Shown here: positions 50,797-59,628 of the stretch, in pieces
Position numbering within the stretch: position 1 is the first letter of the stretch
How the letters are laid out: every line of letters begins with the position of its first letter
DNA from: Gluconobacter sp. Dm-62
GTDB taxonomy: Bacteria > Pseudomonadota > Alphaproteobacteria > Acetobacterales > Acetobacteraceae
Assembly: GCF_018256155.1 (NCBI RefSeq)
Contig: NZ_JAERLY010000010.1
Location: forward strand, 1 to 64,000
Length of the DNA: 64,000 nt
Direction: 5' to 3'
Made by a program: the position numbers and the translations under genes
The notes under the pieces: generated by a model
Told to the model about the DNA's origin: nothing
Databases searched by the model: none
The model's input: the letters and a program-made list of their open reading frames with translations, nothing else

Positions 50797-51938
50797 TACT
50801 GAACCTCAACGGAAGCGAGATTGATGGACTGCACGGACTGGCCGTCGGTGTACCAGAACTTGCAGGGGGGAGAGGTTCGGGCCGCGCGGTCTGTGGCGGG
50901 CGCCGTCGAAGCGTTGGGCTGGAAGTACCATCCGCGCGTCTGAAGCGTGTCGGAGATCGTCAGGCCTGCCGCATTGTTGACTTCCTGCGCTTCGGCAGTC
51001 GTGAGCGTGACGCCTGCACGGATCGCCCCGAAGGCAAGTGCCTGGTTAATCGTGTCCTGAGCCGCTGCCGAGATCAGCGCATCGCCCTGCGTGTTGTAGG
51101 GAATGTTCCCGGCAGAAAGCAGGAGCGTCAGCATGTCCGACTGGAAGGAAGCGTTCATCCAGATCTGGTTGATATAGCTGTCGGCCCACTTGAACTGACC
51201 TGACACCATGCCGCCCCGGAGGAAGGTAAAGCGGCCCAGACCGTTTGCGTGCATCCCGTAGAAGGAATAGCCGTTGGCTGCGAGAACGCTTGCCGTCGTA
51301 CCATCTGTGACCGTAGCCGTGACACCGGAGAACTGGCAGCCGAACAGGTTCTTCCGGCCGCCTGTAGCGTCGAACTCCAGCGAAGCCATCCAGCCAAGCG
51401 CGCCAGCGGCGGCGAGCGGATCTTTATAGAACACGCTGGTGCCGTCGAGGCTCTGAGCAGTCAGCCAGACACCAAAGGCCGTTTCGCTGTTTTGCGTTGT
51501 GGCCTGCGCGTCAGTGTCCCAAGCCGCATACCAGAACCGGTCAGCCTGCTCGCTTACCCATGTGGCAATCGCCTGCTTGTCAGTTAGCGACGGTTCGAAA
51601 GCCGTCGTGAAGCCCGCGAAATCCTGAGATGTCCCGATCAGAGCGTTCAGGTAATCCGGGAAGGCGGTTCCCGTCGTAAAGCCTGCGAAGTAGATCTTGC
51701 TCGGGGTCTCTGTCGCACCGGTGTAGCCGCTGAAATAGACAGCGGCCATCTGCGCTTCCGTGGAGGTTGCGCCGAACGCCGTCGAAACGGCCGCCGCCGT
51801 CGTGTACTCGACCACCGTTCCTGCCGGAACGACTGCGTTCTCGGTGATGATCAAGCCATTGATGAACGCCACGCCACCAGCCGCAGTCAGCGCGCTCGGG
51901 GTGACACTCACAACTTGAGAAATAGGGATGCCAGCCAC
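50796..51938 (-). CDS. tail sheath protein (DUF3383)
   Basis: 380 aa. The start ISQVVSVTPSALTAAGGVAF, the YFSGYTGATETPSKIYFAGF region and the C-terminal DTLQTRGWYFQPNASTAP match DUF3383 sheaths of myophages. It contracts to drive the tube through the envelope. Placement directly before the tube gene supports this. Confidence 0.9.
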   Translation of the reverse strand: MAGIPISQVVSVTPSALTAAGGVAFINGLIITENAVVPAGTVVEYTTAAAVSTAFGATSTEAQMAAVYFSGYTGATETPSKIYFAGFTTGTAFPDYLNALIGTSQDFAGFTTAFEPSLTDKQAIATWVSEQADRFWYAAWDTDAQATTQNSETAFGVWLTAQSLDGTSVFYKDPLAAAGALGWMASLEFDATGGRKNLFGCQFSGVTATVTDGTTASVLAANGYSFYGMHANGLGRFTFLRGGMVSGQFKWADSYINQIWMNASFQSDMLTLLLSAGNIPYNTQGDALISAAAQDTINQALAFGAIRAGVTLTTAEAQEVNNAAGLTISDTLQTRGWYFQPNASTAPATDRAARTSPPCKFWYTDGQSVQSINLASVEVQ

Positions 51939-51944
51939 GGGCTG

Positions 51945-52523
51945 TTACTCCTGCGTAGGGGGAAGGTCGGCCGGGATGGTCGTGACCTTGATCTGATCAG
52001 CAGATTGCTGCGGGATGGTGCGCTGGTAGTTGACCTGCATCTTCAGATCGACAGACCAGGCGTCTTCGTACTGGTTCTCCGAGTTGGAGAAGCCAAGCTG
52101 GCGGGGGTCAGCCGCCGTCAGCGGGGACAGGATCGGACCGTTCGCCCGAAACCAGTCGGTTGTGTAGAAATCACGCCACAGCCCGCAGACCTGTTTGAGC
52201 GCGTCACCCGCACCTGCGCCGAATGCGCTGACCTGCACTGTGACTTCGCGCATTTCCGTAATGACGCGGGATGCGTCCGTGTAGGACCAGCCGTTTGTCG
52301 CCAGAAGGCGCGTCGTGATGAGCTGCATCACGCAGTACGGGCCGACCGGGGATGGCGTTCTGTTCTGCTGGCCCTGCCGGAGGCGGAAAGGCGAGGGGAG
52401 AACCGTCTTGAGGTACTCACCCAGTGCCAGATAGAGCTCGCTGTCCGTGGGGGTGAAAGTTATTCCTGAGCTGGCGACGTCTGGCGCGTCACCACAAGTT
52501 TGGACCATCGTCCGTATCCCCAT
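51945..52523 (-). CDS. tail terminator/completion-like protein
   Basis: 192 aa (an ATG at 52508 is an alternative start). The core LYLALGEYLKTVLPSPFRLR, PYCVMQLITTRLLATNGWSY and REVTVQVSAFGAGAGDALKQ looks like the tail-completion family with an N-terminal helix and a beta sheet. It precedes the sheath, the normal place of the tail terminator. The start overlaps the previous gene by 64 bases. Confidence 0.75.
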   Translation of the reverse strand: MGIRTMVQTCGDAPDVASSGITFTPTDSELYLALGEYLKTVLPSPFRLRQGQQNRTPSPVGPYCVMQLITTRLLATNGWSYTDASRVITEMREVTVQVSAFGAGAGDALKQVCGLWRDFYTTDWFRANGPILSPLTAADPRQLGFSNSENQYEDAWSVDLKMQVNYQRTIPQQSADQIKVTTIPADLPPTQE

Positions 52524-52846
52524 TCTTCAAGAACCTGCGTGACCAGCCAGTCCGAACCGTAGAAGTTCAGCACGTCTCCGCCTGTCTGAAGCGCCCGGTT
52601 CAGCCCCTTGATGCCGCCCGCGATGTAGACGGCCCTCATGTCGGACTGCTGGGTGATGTTCTGGATGCGCTGCAGGTCCGACGTGCTCAGGGCCTGCACC
52701 TTGATCGTGCAGAGCAGATCCGTGGTCTTCGGTGTGACGCTGAAATCCGGATTGACCGTCTCACCATCCGAGACCCTTAGGATGGCCTGAATGGGCGGAT
52801 TGACCGCGTTCGTCGCGGCATTGGCGATGGCGAAGACGTTAATCAT
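52460..52846 (-). CDS. neck/tail-completion protein, hypothetical
   Basis: 128 aa between the minor tail protein and the terminator. It includes TIKVQALSTSDLQRIQNITQ and the C-terminal DWLVTQVLEEWGYGRWSKLV, as in head-tail connector proteins of DUF3383-sheath phages. There is no motif to assign a precise job. Confidence 0.75.
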   Translation of the reverse strand: MINVFAIANAATNAVNPPIQAILRVSDGETVNPDFSVTPKTTDLLCTIKVQALSTSDLQRIQNITQQSDMRAVYIAGGIKGLNRALQTGGDVLNFYGSDWLVTQVLEEWGYGRWSKLVVTRQTSPAQE

Positions 52847-53333
52847 TCACCACCTCGTAGCCGACACTGTTCAGCATGTGGCCAGTGTCGATCAGGGGCT
52901 TGTCGAAGCCCTTGGCCTTGATCGTGGACGGAGCAAGCGGCGGAGACTGAAGCGTTCTGATCTCTTCTTGGATCTGGGCCACGATACGCTCAGCAGCCAT
53001 GTCCAGCGCCTTTTCGAGATCTCCGCCTGATTGCTTGAGGCATGCCGCCAGAAGTCTCGGCCATTGATCCTGATTTTTGGCGATCGTTTCACGCATGAAA
53101 GGGCGCGAGGGCATGCGAGATGTGCCGAACTCGTTCCAGTAGGCCACGGCAGCAACAGGCGTTCCATCAGGGTATGAAGCCCCCTCCAGAAAGCCCGCGT
53201 TGAGATGCATCTGCGCACCCCGTCTCAGCACCCGATCCAGCAGCCGAGCCATCCAGTTCTTCTGCACACCCTGAACCTTGCCGTTCAGTGTTGCCTGAAG
53301 CCGGGCCATGCCCTTGATTGCGGTCTTTGCCAT
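52839..53333 (-). CDS. HK97 gp10-like minor tail/neck protein
   Basis: 164 aa from the ATG at 53333, which shares its A with the previous stop (TGATG). The segment VAYWNEFGTSRMPSRPFMRE is the typical core of gp10-like proteins, with the final PLIDTGHMLNSVGYEVV. It probably links neck and tail. Confidence 0.85.
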   Translation of the reverse strand: MAKTAIKGMARLQATLNGKVQGVQKNWMARLLDRVLRRGAQMHLNAGFLEGASYPDGTPVAAVAYWNEFGTSRMPSRPFMRETIAKNQDQWPRLLAACLKQSGGDLEKALDMAAERIVAQIQEEIRTLQSPPLAPSTIKAKGFDKPLIDTGHMLNSVGYEVVND

Positions 53334-53779
53334 CAGGGCCAGATCCTTGCTCTGGGCGACCGGCCGGGAACGAAGCGCATCTGTCGGAGATACGCCGTCA
53401 TCTGCCAGAAGGTCGCGCCGTACTGGGTTTGCATGAACCACGCTGACGACTGACTGGACGGACCCATGTCGAGAGACATTGAAGTCGATCCTTCAGCCGC
53501 GCTCGCCACGCGCCCGACCGCCCCCGCGCCATTCCCCCCGGCATCAGCCGGAAGGTTGAGCTGCGCAATATGGGCGGTCAGCAGATTGAGCAGGCGCGCC
53601 CTTCTGCCGAGGTTCTGGACCGGGCTGCGGGGCGTGTTGTTCAGGATGTCGCAAGCTTGAGCAAAGTAATCCTCCGCCTGCACCTGGTTTGTGCTGGGCG
53701 CAAGTGCCGGATAGAGGGCCGACCACGTCGAATAATCGAACGTGACGACGCCCGGTTGCGACGTGACCGACCCGCTCAT
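53333..53779 (-). CDS. DUF4054-like head-tail connector
   Basis: 148 aa. FDYSTWSALYPALAPSTNQV, AEDYFAQACDILNNTPRSPV and LLTAHIAQLN correspond to DUF4054 connectors, which sit under the portal. The C-terminus includes WFMQTQYGATFWQMTAYLRQ. It shares a base with each neighbour. Confidence 0.82.
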   Translation of the reverse strand: MSGSVTSQPGVVTFDYSTWSALYPALAPSTNQVQAEDYFAQACDILNNTPRSPVQNLGRRARLLNLLTAHIAQLNLPADAGGNGAGAVGRVASAAEGSTSMSLDMGPSSQSSAWFMQTQYGATFWQMTAYLRQMRFVPGRSPRARIWP

Positions 53780-54222
53780 CAGGCCGCGACCCGGGCTCGC
53801 GCCGCTTCTTCAGCAGCAGCGAGGCCCTTGCGCTTGATTTCCTCGGGGTCGAGGGGTTCAAAGCCGGTCTTCTCGGTCTTGAACTCGTCCGCCCGGGCAT
53901 TCGCGCGGGCATCCGTCTGCTCTGCGAAGACGCACTTGTTCTTCACCAGATCGCTGTCTGCGTTCTGCTTGACCCATGCTTCCCAGAACGCCTTGTCGAC
54001 CGTGGTACGGCCGACGCGACCGAGAAGCACGTTGTCCTTCGGGTGGTAATCTGGCGCACGGTTTGCGCCCTTGATCTCGACTTCCTTGACGTAACCGACC
54101 GGGCTCAGGTCAGGGCGCTTTTCCTCGCTCAGCTTGGCGCGGCGCTCTGCGTCTCCCTCGAGGGAGAGGCGCAGACGCAGGCCGTGAGGCATACGGCAAA
54201 GTACGGTGACGGTATCAGCCAT
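53779..54222 (-). CDS. head-associated protein, hypothetical
   Basis: 147 aa, placed directly after the major capsid gene. The N-terminal part is beta (VTVLCRMPHGLRLRLSLEGD), the C-terminal third is charged and helical (PLDPEEIKRKGLAAAEEAAR). FWEAWVKQNADSDLVKNKCV is the most distinctive stretch. Probably a neck or head-completion protein. Confidence 0.75.
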   Translation of the reverse strand: MADTVTVLCRMPHGLRLRLSLEGDAERRAKLSEEKRPDLSPVGYVKEVEIKGANRAPDYHPKDNVLLGRVGRTTVDKAFWEAWVKQNADSDLVKNKCVFAEQTDARANARADEFKTEKTGFEPLDPEEIKRKGLAAAEEAARARVAA

Positions 54223-54225
54223 GTC

Positions 54226-55269
54226 TTAGATCCCCACCATCTGTGCGACAGCCATCGGACGTTTCCAGATCGTACCCCAGCCACCACGCGACATCTTCTG
54301 GCGCGCATTGGTGGAATACTGCTCAAGGCGGTGCATGGTCAGGCGCTCAGTAAACGCCGTGGTGACGGTCTCGACCCCATCGACTTCCGGCACGAACATC
54401 TGCATGACGTTGGCGCTGGTATAGCCGCCCGACATGGTGACGCCAGCCTCCGGAAGGAAGACGATCTCCATGTTCGGCCACGCCTTCTTCAGCATGTCCT
54501 CCAGAGTGATCCCGTACTGATTGGTATAGGCCATCACCTGCGAAAGTTCAGACGGGAGGACCAACTTCAGGCGCGTCTGATTGGTGATGTTGCCCATCAT
54601 CGCCTTGTTCAGCGCGGCGAACAGGGTCACGATGTCCGGATAAATCAGGTTCGGATCGCTGGTGCTGCTCCACGAGGTTGCAGTCCCGGCCTTCACGGAC
54701 GCCGTGATGGCAGCCGGGAGGGCCGGATCGTTCAGGGCGCCGTAGTTCTCAAGGCCAGTGAGGCCGAACAGGTTCAGCAGGTTCTGCTGCTTTTCAAGAA
54801 CCGACGAACCGGCCGTGCGCTGCTCGGCAACCCAATCGATGCTACCCATGCCCATCATCTCGGATTCCAGATCGCCATATTTGGCCCAGGTCTGGAACGT
54901 GAATGACTGGCGGTTGACCCAGTTGGCGTTTGCCGAACTATCACCAGCCTGCTCAAAGTCACCATAGGCCACGGCATAGCCGGACGCCTCGATGACCGGG
55001 AACATGACCGTCTTGATCCGCCAATCGCCCTTCTTCTGGGAACCGTAGGCCTCTTCAGACTTGGTCGGCGTGACAAGCTGACGGATCAACTGCGGATCGA
55101 CCATCGTGTTGATGACGGCCGGGATACCGCTGTTCGGGGCCGTGACCGTGCCGAAGGCCGGGGCCGCATCATAGGCGTTCCCGCGCTCGCCAACGTAATG
55201 CGTTACGCCGGGGAGATTGATACCCCAGTCCTGCGCAAGGCGGGTCGCGTCTTTCTGAAACGAAGCCAT
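54226..55269 (-). CDS. major capsid protein (DUF2184)
   Basis: 347 aa. The segments GITLEDMLKKAWPNMEIVFL, KLVLPSELSQVMAYTNQYG and FVPEVDGVETVTTAFTERL match DUF2184, the shell protein of this phage group. It has the HK97 pattern of an N-terminal arm and long spine helix. It follows the decoration protein by one base. Confidence 0.9.
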   Translation of the reverse strand: MASFQKDATRLAQDWGINLPGVTHYVGERGNAYDAAPAFGTVTAPNSGIPAVINTMVDPQLIRQLVTPTKSEEAYGSQKKGDWRIKTVMFPVIEASGYAVAYGDFEQAGDSSANANWVNRQSFTFQTWAKYGDLESEMMGMGSIDWVAEQRTAGSSVLEKQQNLLNLFGLTGLENYGALNDPALPAAITASVKAGTATSWSSTSDPNLIYPDIVTLFAALNKAMMGNITNQTRLKLVLPSELSQVMAYTNQYGITLEDMLKKAWPNMEIVFLPEAGVTMSGGYTSANVMQMFVPEVDGVETVTTAFTERLTMHRLEQYSTNARQKMSRGGWGTIWKRPMAVAQMVGI

Positions 55270-55782
55270 TTACTCGTTGCTCCCGGCAATCGGCGCAACT
55301 GCACCGGAAATGATGATGGTGGAACCGGCCGCGCCGCCCTGGGTCACGATAAAGCCGGTTGCGACCGTGCCTTCAGGAACTGTGCCTACTGCACCAGTCT
55401 GGAGTGTGCCATCCGTCGTGGAGGCGTAGACGGCCTGTCCGGGGGTGGCAGCCGTTGACGCGACCGCAAAGTAATCGCCGCCCGTCATGAGCTGCACATT
55501 GAAACCGCTCGGCAGCAGCATCGTGCTCTCACCCAGATAGGCCGTAATCAGGCCCGTCTGGTCACGCAGGACGAAGCCGGTCGGGGCTTCGGATGCGATT
55601 GGCTTGTTCAGGACGGTCACGCCGTCGGCCTGCACCCAGCCGAACGCAGCAACGGCGACGCCAGCAGTGCCAGCGATGAAGCCCATCGGTCCGGGAATGG
55701 CAGAACGACGCGGGTTTGCCGAAGCGATGCCGCCCGGAAAGCCCTTGGCCCAGGTGTAATTGATCTTGGTAGGGAAACCCAT
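55270..55782 (-). CDS. capsid decoration/structural cement protein
   Basis: 170 aa, Gly/Ala/Thr-rich beta protein. GFPGGIASANPRRSAIPGPM near the start and QAVYASTTDGTLQTGAVGTV later resemble cement proteins (gp24-like) encoded just before the DUF2184 capsid. It would bind the outside of the shell. Confidence 0.82.
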   Translation of the reverse strand: MGFPTKINYTWAKGFPGGIASANPRRSAIPGPMGFIAGTAGVAVAAFGWVQADGVTVLNKPIASEAPTGFVLRDQTGLITAYLGESTMLLPSGFNVQLMTGGDYFAVASTAATPGQAVYASTTDGTLQTGAVGTVPEGTVATGFIVTQGGAAGSTIIISGAVAPIAGSNE

Positions 55783-55794
55783 CGGGGCCGCTCC

Positions 55795-57006
55795 TTACGC
55801 TTTGCGGCGAGCAGAAACGCCCGCCAGAGGGGAATCACTGTCGATGGCGCTGTCAGCCGCGAGACGGGCCGGACGCTCGGGACGCTTGGCGTTGATCGCC
55901 ATGCTGACGAGGGCGGGGAGGGCGCTGTCATGAACGCCGGCAGCATCATGGCCGGTCTGCTTCAGGGCGTAGCGGTAAATGTCGCCCGCGCTGTCCATAC
56001 CGATCACATCACCGACGAGAGGACGAACCGCTTCACGGGCGTCCTGTGCCAGTTTGCTGCGGCGGCGCTCCTTGGAGACGGCAGCCTCAATCAGACGAGA
56101 GACAGAAGCGGCATCCATGCCCTTCTTGTCATCCTTTTTCTCGTCGTCTTCGTCATCAGCCTGCTCGTCGTCTTTGTCCGCGTCGCGGGCCTTCTTGTCG
56201 CCAGCCTTCTTCTCCTCACGACGCTCGCCTTCGAGGACTTCATTGGCTTTACGGCCACCTTCCTCGTCGTCGCGCTCGCGTTCTTCTTCGGACTCGTCCT
56301 CGGCCTTCTTCTTGTCGTCCTCGGTTTCGTCCTCGTCCATGCACTTCTTGACGTCTTCTTCAGACGCATCCATGGCAAGGCGGCCGGATTTGAGAGCGGC
56401 TGCAACCTTCGCCGCAGCAGACATGGGCTTGTGGGCAGCCATGCTCGTTTCCTTCGTGATGTTAGGTGGTGCGCTATCGCCGATGATGGCGGTCTTCACG
56501 CGGGGCTCTTCCACCAGGGCAAGGTGGTTGAAGCGGATATTGACCATCTTCAGCGTGTAGCGCTGACCGTTGATCTCACCGGTCTCAGGGACGGTTTCGT
56601 AGGCGTATCCAGCCGACACGCACCGCTTGGAACCGTCCTGAATTCGTTTGATGGCGTCGCCGTCCCAGATCGACAGTTCACCGATGAGGTCGGGTGCCTG
56701 AAACGTGGCGTTGTTGACCGATCCGACCGTGATCTCGCGAGGATGATCCTCGGCGCTGACAGGCTGGTGGATCTCGATCAGGGGCTTGCCGTTCATGCTC
56801 GATGCGGCTTCCCGCAAGGCATCGGCGTCCCGATACATCCAGTAGATCGTGTCCGGATCCAGTCCCAGACGCTCGGCACCATTGATCTCACGTCCGTAAT
56901 AGGGCGAGACTACCGCCGCGCTGAGCACACAACGCTCAACGTGCAGATGCCCGTCCGCATCGATGCGTCGCACCGACCGGTCAAGGGCCATGATTGTGTC
57001 TGTCAT
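55795..57006 (-). CDS. DUF2213 prohead protease/scaffold protein
   Basis: 403 aa from the ATG at 57006; the open frame further up to 57207 is antisense to a plus-strand gene and not part of it. The N-terminal DUF2213 domain (SAAVVSPYYGREINGAERLG, GKPLIEIHQPVSAEDHPREI, AGYAYETVPETGEINGQRY) is thought to be the maturation protease. The middle (about 215-300) is a very charged Asp/Glu/Lys tract typical of scaffolds, followed by a helical C-terminal domain. Fusion of protease and scaffold is usual for the family. Confidence 0.87.
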   Translation of the reverse strand: MTDTIMALDRSVRRIDADGHLHVERCVLSAAVVSPYYGREINGAERLGLDPDTIYWMYRDADALREAASSMNGKPLIEIHQPVSAEDHPREITVGSVNNATFQAPDLIGELSIWDGDAIKRIQDGSKRCVSAGYAYETVPETGEINGQRYTLKMVNIRFNHLALVEEPRVKTAIIGDSAPPNITKETSMAAHKPMSAAAKVAAALKSGRLAMDASEEDVKKCMDEDETEDDKKKAEDESEEERERDDEEGGRKANEVLEGERREEKKAGDKKARDADKDDEQADDEDDEKKDDKKGMDAASVSRLIEAAVSKERRRSKLAQDAREAVRPLVGDVIGMDSAGDIYRYALKQTGHDAAGVHDSALPALVSMAINAKRPERPARLAADSAIDSDSPLAGVSARRKA

Positions 57007-57021
57007 TTTAGGAGAGCCGTT

Positions 57022-57219
57022 GTGAAAGAAAACGAACGAGAGCTGTTGCTTAACTTGGCTGCCGGCTTTCAAGGCGCTACCAATATTATCAGAGAACTTG
57101 TTAACGGAACCGCTGATCCAGTCAGGGTTAATTTCGCCCTCAATAGCCTTTTGAATCAGGCTAAAACCGTTGCCGCACTTCGACAGAGCGTTCTCTCTAC
57201 TGATCAAACCCCGGAATAA
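57022..57219 (+). CDS. 65-aa plus-strand accessory protein
   Basis: Starts at GTG 57022 behind AGGAGA and ends at 57219, overlapping the 3' end of the head morphogenesis gene by 23 bases. The peptide (KENERELLLNLAAGFQGATN, then NQAKTVAALRQSVLSTDQTP) is a coherent helical protein with lower GC than neighbours. It is inserted between two head genes on the other strand, with no obvious own promoter. Unknown function; accessory gene character. Confidence 0.6.
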   Translation: MKENERELLLNLAAGFQGATNIIRELVNGTADPVRVNFALNSLLNQAKTVAALRQSVLSTDQTPE

Positions 57220-58009
57220 TCACCTGAGACGTGCACCGGCAGTTCGGCTCTTCACCAGGAAAGATCAGCTTGCCGTTGCCGTCCACGTCCGCGCCTTTGC
57301 GGATGTCGTAGCGAAGCCGCTTCCGGCCTGCCTCGACGTGCTTGGGCCGTGGGTGCTTCCCCGCGCTTGAGTGGCACCAGATCGCCTCGGTCAGCCCCAT
57401 CTCGATCTGTCGGGTCCGCGTGATGAAGGACGTGGCCTTATTGTTCTGGTCCCGGGCGATGAAAGCGGCGCGGCGTTGCGTGATGCCGTATCGCTCTTTC
57501 AAATCCTGCGTCAGAGTGGACAGGTCGCGCCCGGCCATCACTGAGCGCTGAACCATCCCCGACACTTCCGTCAGGTGATGTTCGGCAATGCTCTTGATGA
57601 GGCCGACGTTCTCATTGACCAGGCCGTCCAGCGTGTCGGTCACAGCCTTGGATGGCCGGAACCTCACCGCAAAACCAGCCTGCTTCAGCCGATCCATCAG
57701 CGACACATCGGAATGCCGTTGCCAGCGCTTGGATTGCATCTCTGCCATCTTCCGCGCCCGATCATCGAACAGCCCGCGCCACCGGGCCGTGAGCTTGTTC
57801 ATGACCTTCTGAAGTTCGTCCGCCACGCTGTCCTGCGCGATGGTGGCTTCATGCTTCCGGTAATTGGCCTTGAGCCAGTAGGTCAGGCTGTCGTCCATCT
57901 CCCGGACGAGACGCATCAGGTCACGGTAGTAAGCCGCCTCAAGCGCAGCACTGGCGCGGGTTGGCTTAAGAGCTTTCCCGGTCGCAGAAGTGCAGCGGAG
58001 CTGGGTCAC
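57197..58009 (-). CDS. head morphogenesis protein (SPP1 gp7-like)
   Basis: 270 aa. The C-terminal signature is complete: RRAAFIARDQNNKATSFITR, then AIWCHSSAGKHPRPKHVEAG and PGEEPNCRCTSQVIIPGF. The N-terminal two thirds are helical. The family binds the portal and one or a few copies enter the head. It overlaps the portal gene by 4 bases (ATGA). Confidence 0.93.
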   Translation of the reverse strand: MTQLRCTSATGKALKPTRASAALEAAYYRDLMRLVREMDDSLTYWLKANYRKHEATIAQDSVADELQKVMNKLTARWRGLFDDRARKMAEMQSKRWQRHSDVSLMDRLKQAGFAVRFRPSKAVTDTLDGLVNENVGLIKSIAEHHLTEVSGMVQRSVMAGRDLSTLTQDLKERYGITQRRAAFIARDQNNKATSFITRTRQIEMGLTEAIWCHSSAGKHPRPKHVEAGRKRLRYDIRKGADVDGNGKLIFPGEEPNCRCTSQVIIPGFDQ

Positions 58010-59628
58010 TCGTCACTTTCCTCGCCTCGCTTCAGCAGGCTTTCCATGTCCGGCATCTGTTCGGGCTCTGGTGGCTCAGGGGGAGGGCCGGTCAGATCAA
58101 CGCCCTTGAAGATGGAATGATCGTCAGTCGCCTCACGCTCTCGGCACTCTTCCGGCGAGACGATGCCCGCCGTGGACAGCACGGCCATGAGGTCGGCCTT
58201 GATCTTCTCGATTTCGGCCAGCTGCTTCTCGTCCATCTGCCAGAGCGGGACGAAGTTGAAGGATAGGCCTTCGTCTATCTCGCCCCACAGATGAATCTGC
58301 ACGGCTTCGAAGATCCGTTGGAGCGACGGCCGGATGTTTGCTTCCTGAAATGCGGAAATCTCGTCGTAGAAGACGCGAATTTCGCCATCAGACGAGGCGT
58401 TCAGTCCCTGCGGCTGGATGCCGAACAGCTTGACCAGCGGGATACCGGGGATCGAGGCCATTGCCTCCATCGACTGAGCCTGAAGACTGTCGAGCCCAGA
58501 CAATGGCGTGGCGATGATCGAAGCATCCTCACGCTCCTTGTCCACCACGATCGTGCCCTGGCCTTCGGACACGTCCTGCATGTAGGCGGCGCGGCCCTGC
58601 ACAGAGGCCATATCCACATCGTCATAGGGCATCGGCTGGGCGTCCATACCCGCCCCCATGTCCGTCTGCATGTTCCCCGTCATGTCCGTTTTCAGGACCA
58701 GCTTGGAGAAGTTGCGGACGATGGTGGCTGTGCTGTTACGCGTGGCCAGATAGTTGTGAACGTAGGCGCGCAGAAGCTGCGTGAGCGACTGGCCACCGAA
58801 GTTGAAGGCCGGCGCCAGGATCTGGCTGACAGGGTAGGGGATCGTGGTCAGCAGACGGGAGCTGTCCACCATCGTTCCGAGAACCCACCAGTTGTCTGGC
58901 CTGTAGAAATTCGGGGCGAGGGGGTTGTTCGCGTTGTAGCTGTTCGGCGTGGTCCAGATCGGCTCGATATTGGCAAGGCGCTCCAGTGAGCCTTTCGGCA
59001 TGCCGTTCTTGCCGATCACGAGCGGCTGAGATTGAGCCGTCGTATTCAGCGCCGCTCCTTTGATGCCGATCCAGATATGGCCGAGACCGAACGTCAGACC
59101 GTGCAGGACGTGGGTCTGCATGATCCGCCGCACATTCAGGCGCTCGAACTCGCGCTCGACTTCCTGAATACGCTGCGCGGCTTCCTCGTTCTCTTCCGTG
59201 TCGCCGCCCTGCTTGTCGGATCGGAACTCGATCCACTCACGGGTCGCTTCACGCGCAATGACCTCACACGGCTTGCGGAATTCGGCCCGCTGCGCCATCT
59301 GGGCAAGCTGCGGGTAGCCAAGAAAGGCCAGACCGTCCTCGAAATAGTCACGCAGGATAGGAGCTGCCGTTGCGGCCCATTCTCCTATATCCCCGACGGC
59401 TTCAAGGCTTCCGCTGTCCATCGCCAGCGTGTCTGGAGCTTCACCCCGCACGCCTTCGGGGGGCTTGTAGGCGTCGAACGCAAGGCGCGGATCGCTCGGC
59501 AGCCCACCTGATCTATGCCCACGAAATGATCGCAGGTTCAGGCGTCGGTCAGAGCGTGAAAGGACAGGCTCGCGCCGCTCGGGCAACGGCTTGCGCTCCC
59601 GGTTGCGGCTGAACCAGTGTTTCATCAA
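58006..59628 (-). CDS. portal protein (DUF1073)
   Basis: 540 aa. The DUF1073 portal family pattern is clear: FEDGLAFLGYPQLAQMAQRA, FRKPCEVIAREATREWIEF, VLHGLTFGLGHIWIGIKG, GIPLVKLFGIQPQGLNASSD and a Pro/Glu-rich end. It forms the dodecameric DNA channel. Automatic pipelines sometimes name this family 'anti-CBASS Acb1', which I regard as a wrong transfer here because gene order and length fit a portal. Confidence 0.92.
   Translation of the reverse strand: MMKHWFSRNRERKPLPERREPVLSRSDRRLNLRSFRGHRSGGLPSDPRLAFDAYKPPEGVRGEAPDTLAMDSGSLEAVGDIGEWAATAAPILRDYFEDGLAFLGYPQLAQMAQRAEFRKPCEVIAREATREWIEFRSDKQGGDTEENEEAAQRIQEVEREFERLNVRRIMQTHVLHGLTFGLGHIWIGIKGAALNTTAQSQPLVIGKNGMPKGSLERLANIEPIWTTPNSYNANNPLAPNFYRPDNWWVLGTMVDSSRLLTTIPYPVSQILAPAFNFGGQSLTQLLRAYVHNYLATRNSTATIVRNFSKLVLKTDMTGNMQTDMGAGMDAQPMPYDDVDMASVQGRAAYMQDVSEGQGTIVVDKEREDASIIATPLSGLDSLQAQSMEAMASIPGIPLVKLFGIQPQGLNASSDGEIRVFYDEISAFQEANIRPSLQRIFEAVQIHLWGEIDEGLSFNFVPLWQMDEKQLAEIEKIKADLMAVLSTAGIVSPEECREREATDDHSIFKGVDLTGPPPEPPEPEQMPDMESLLKRGEESDE

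Noticed and set aside
55930-57219. Long plus-strand open frame across the protease/scaffold gene
   Set aside because: It is antisense to the charged Asp/Glu/Lys tract of the DUF2213 gene, which leaves the opposite strand stop-poor; only its last 65 codons, with their own ribosome site, look like a gene.
58006-59628. Anti-CBASS (Acb1) protein
   Set aside because: The name is sometimes attached to DUF1073 proteins, but length, motifs and place between terminase and head genes fit a portal.
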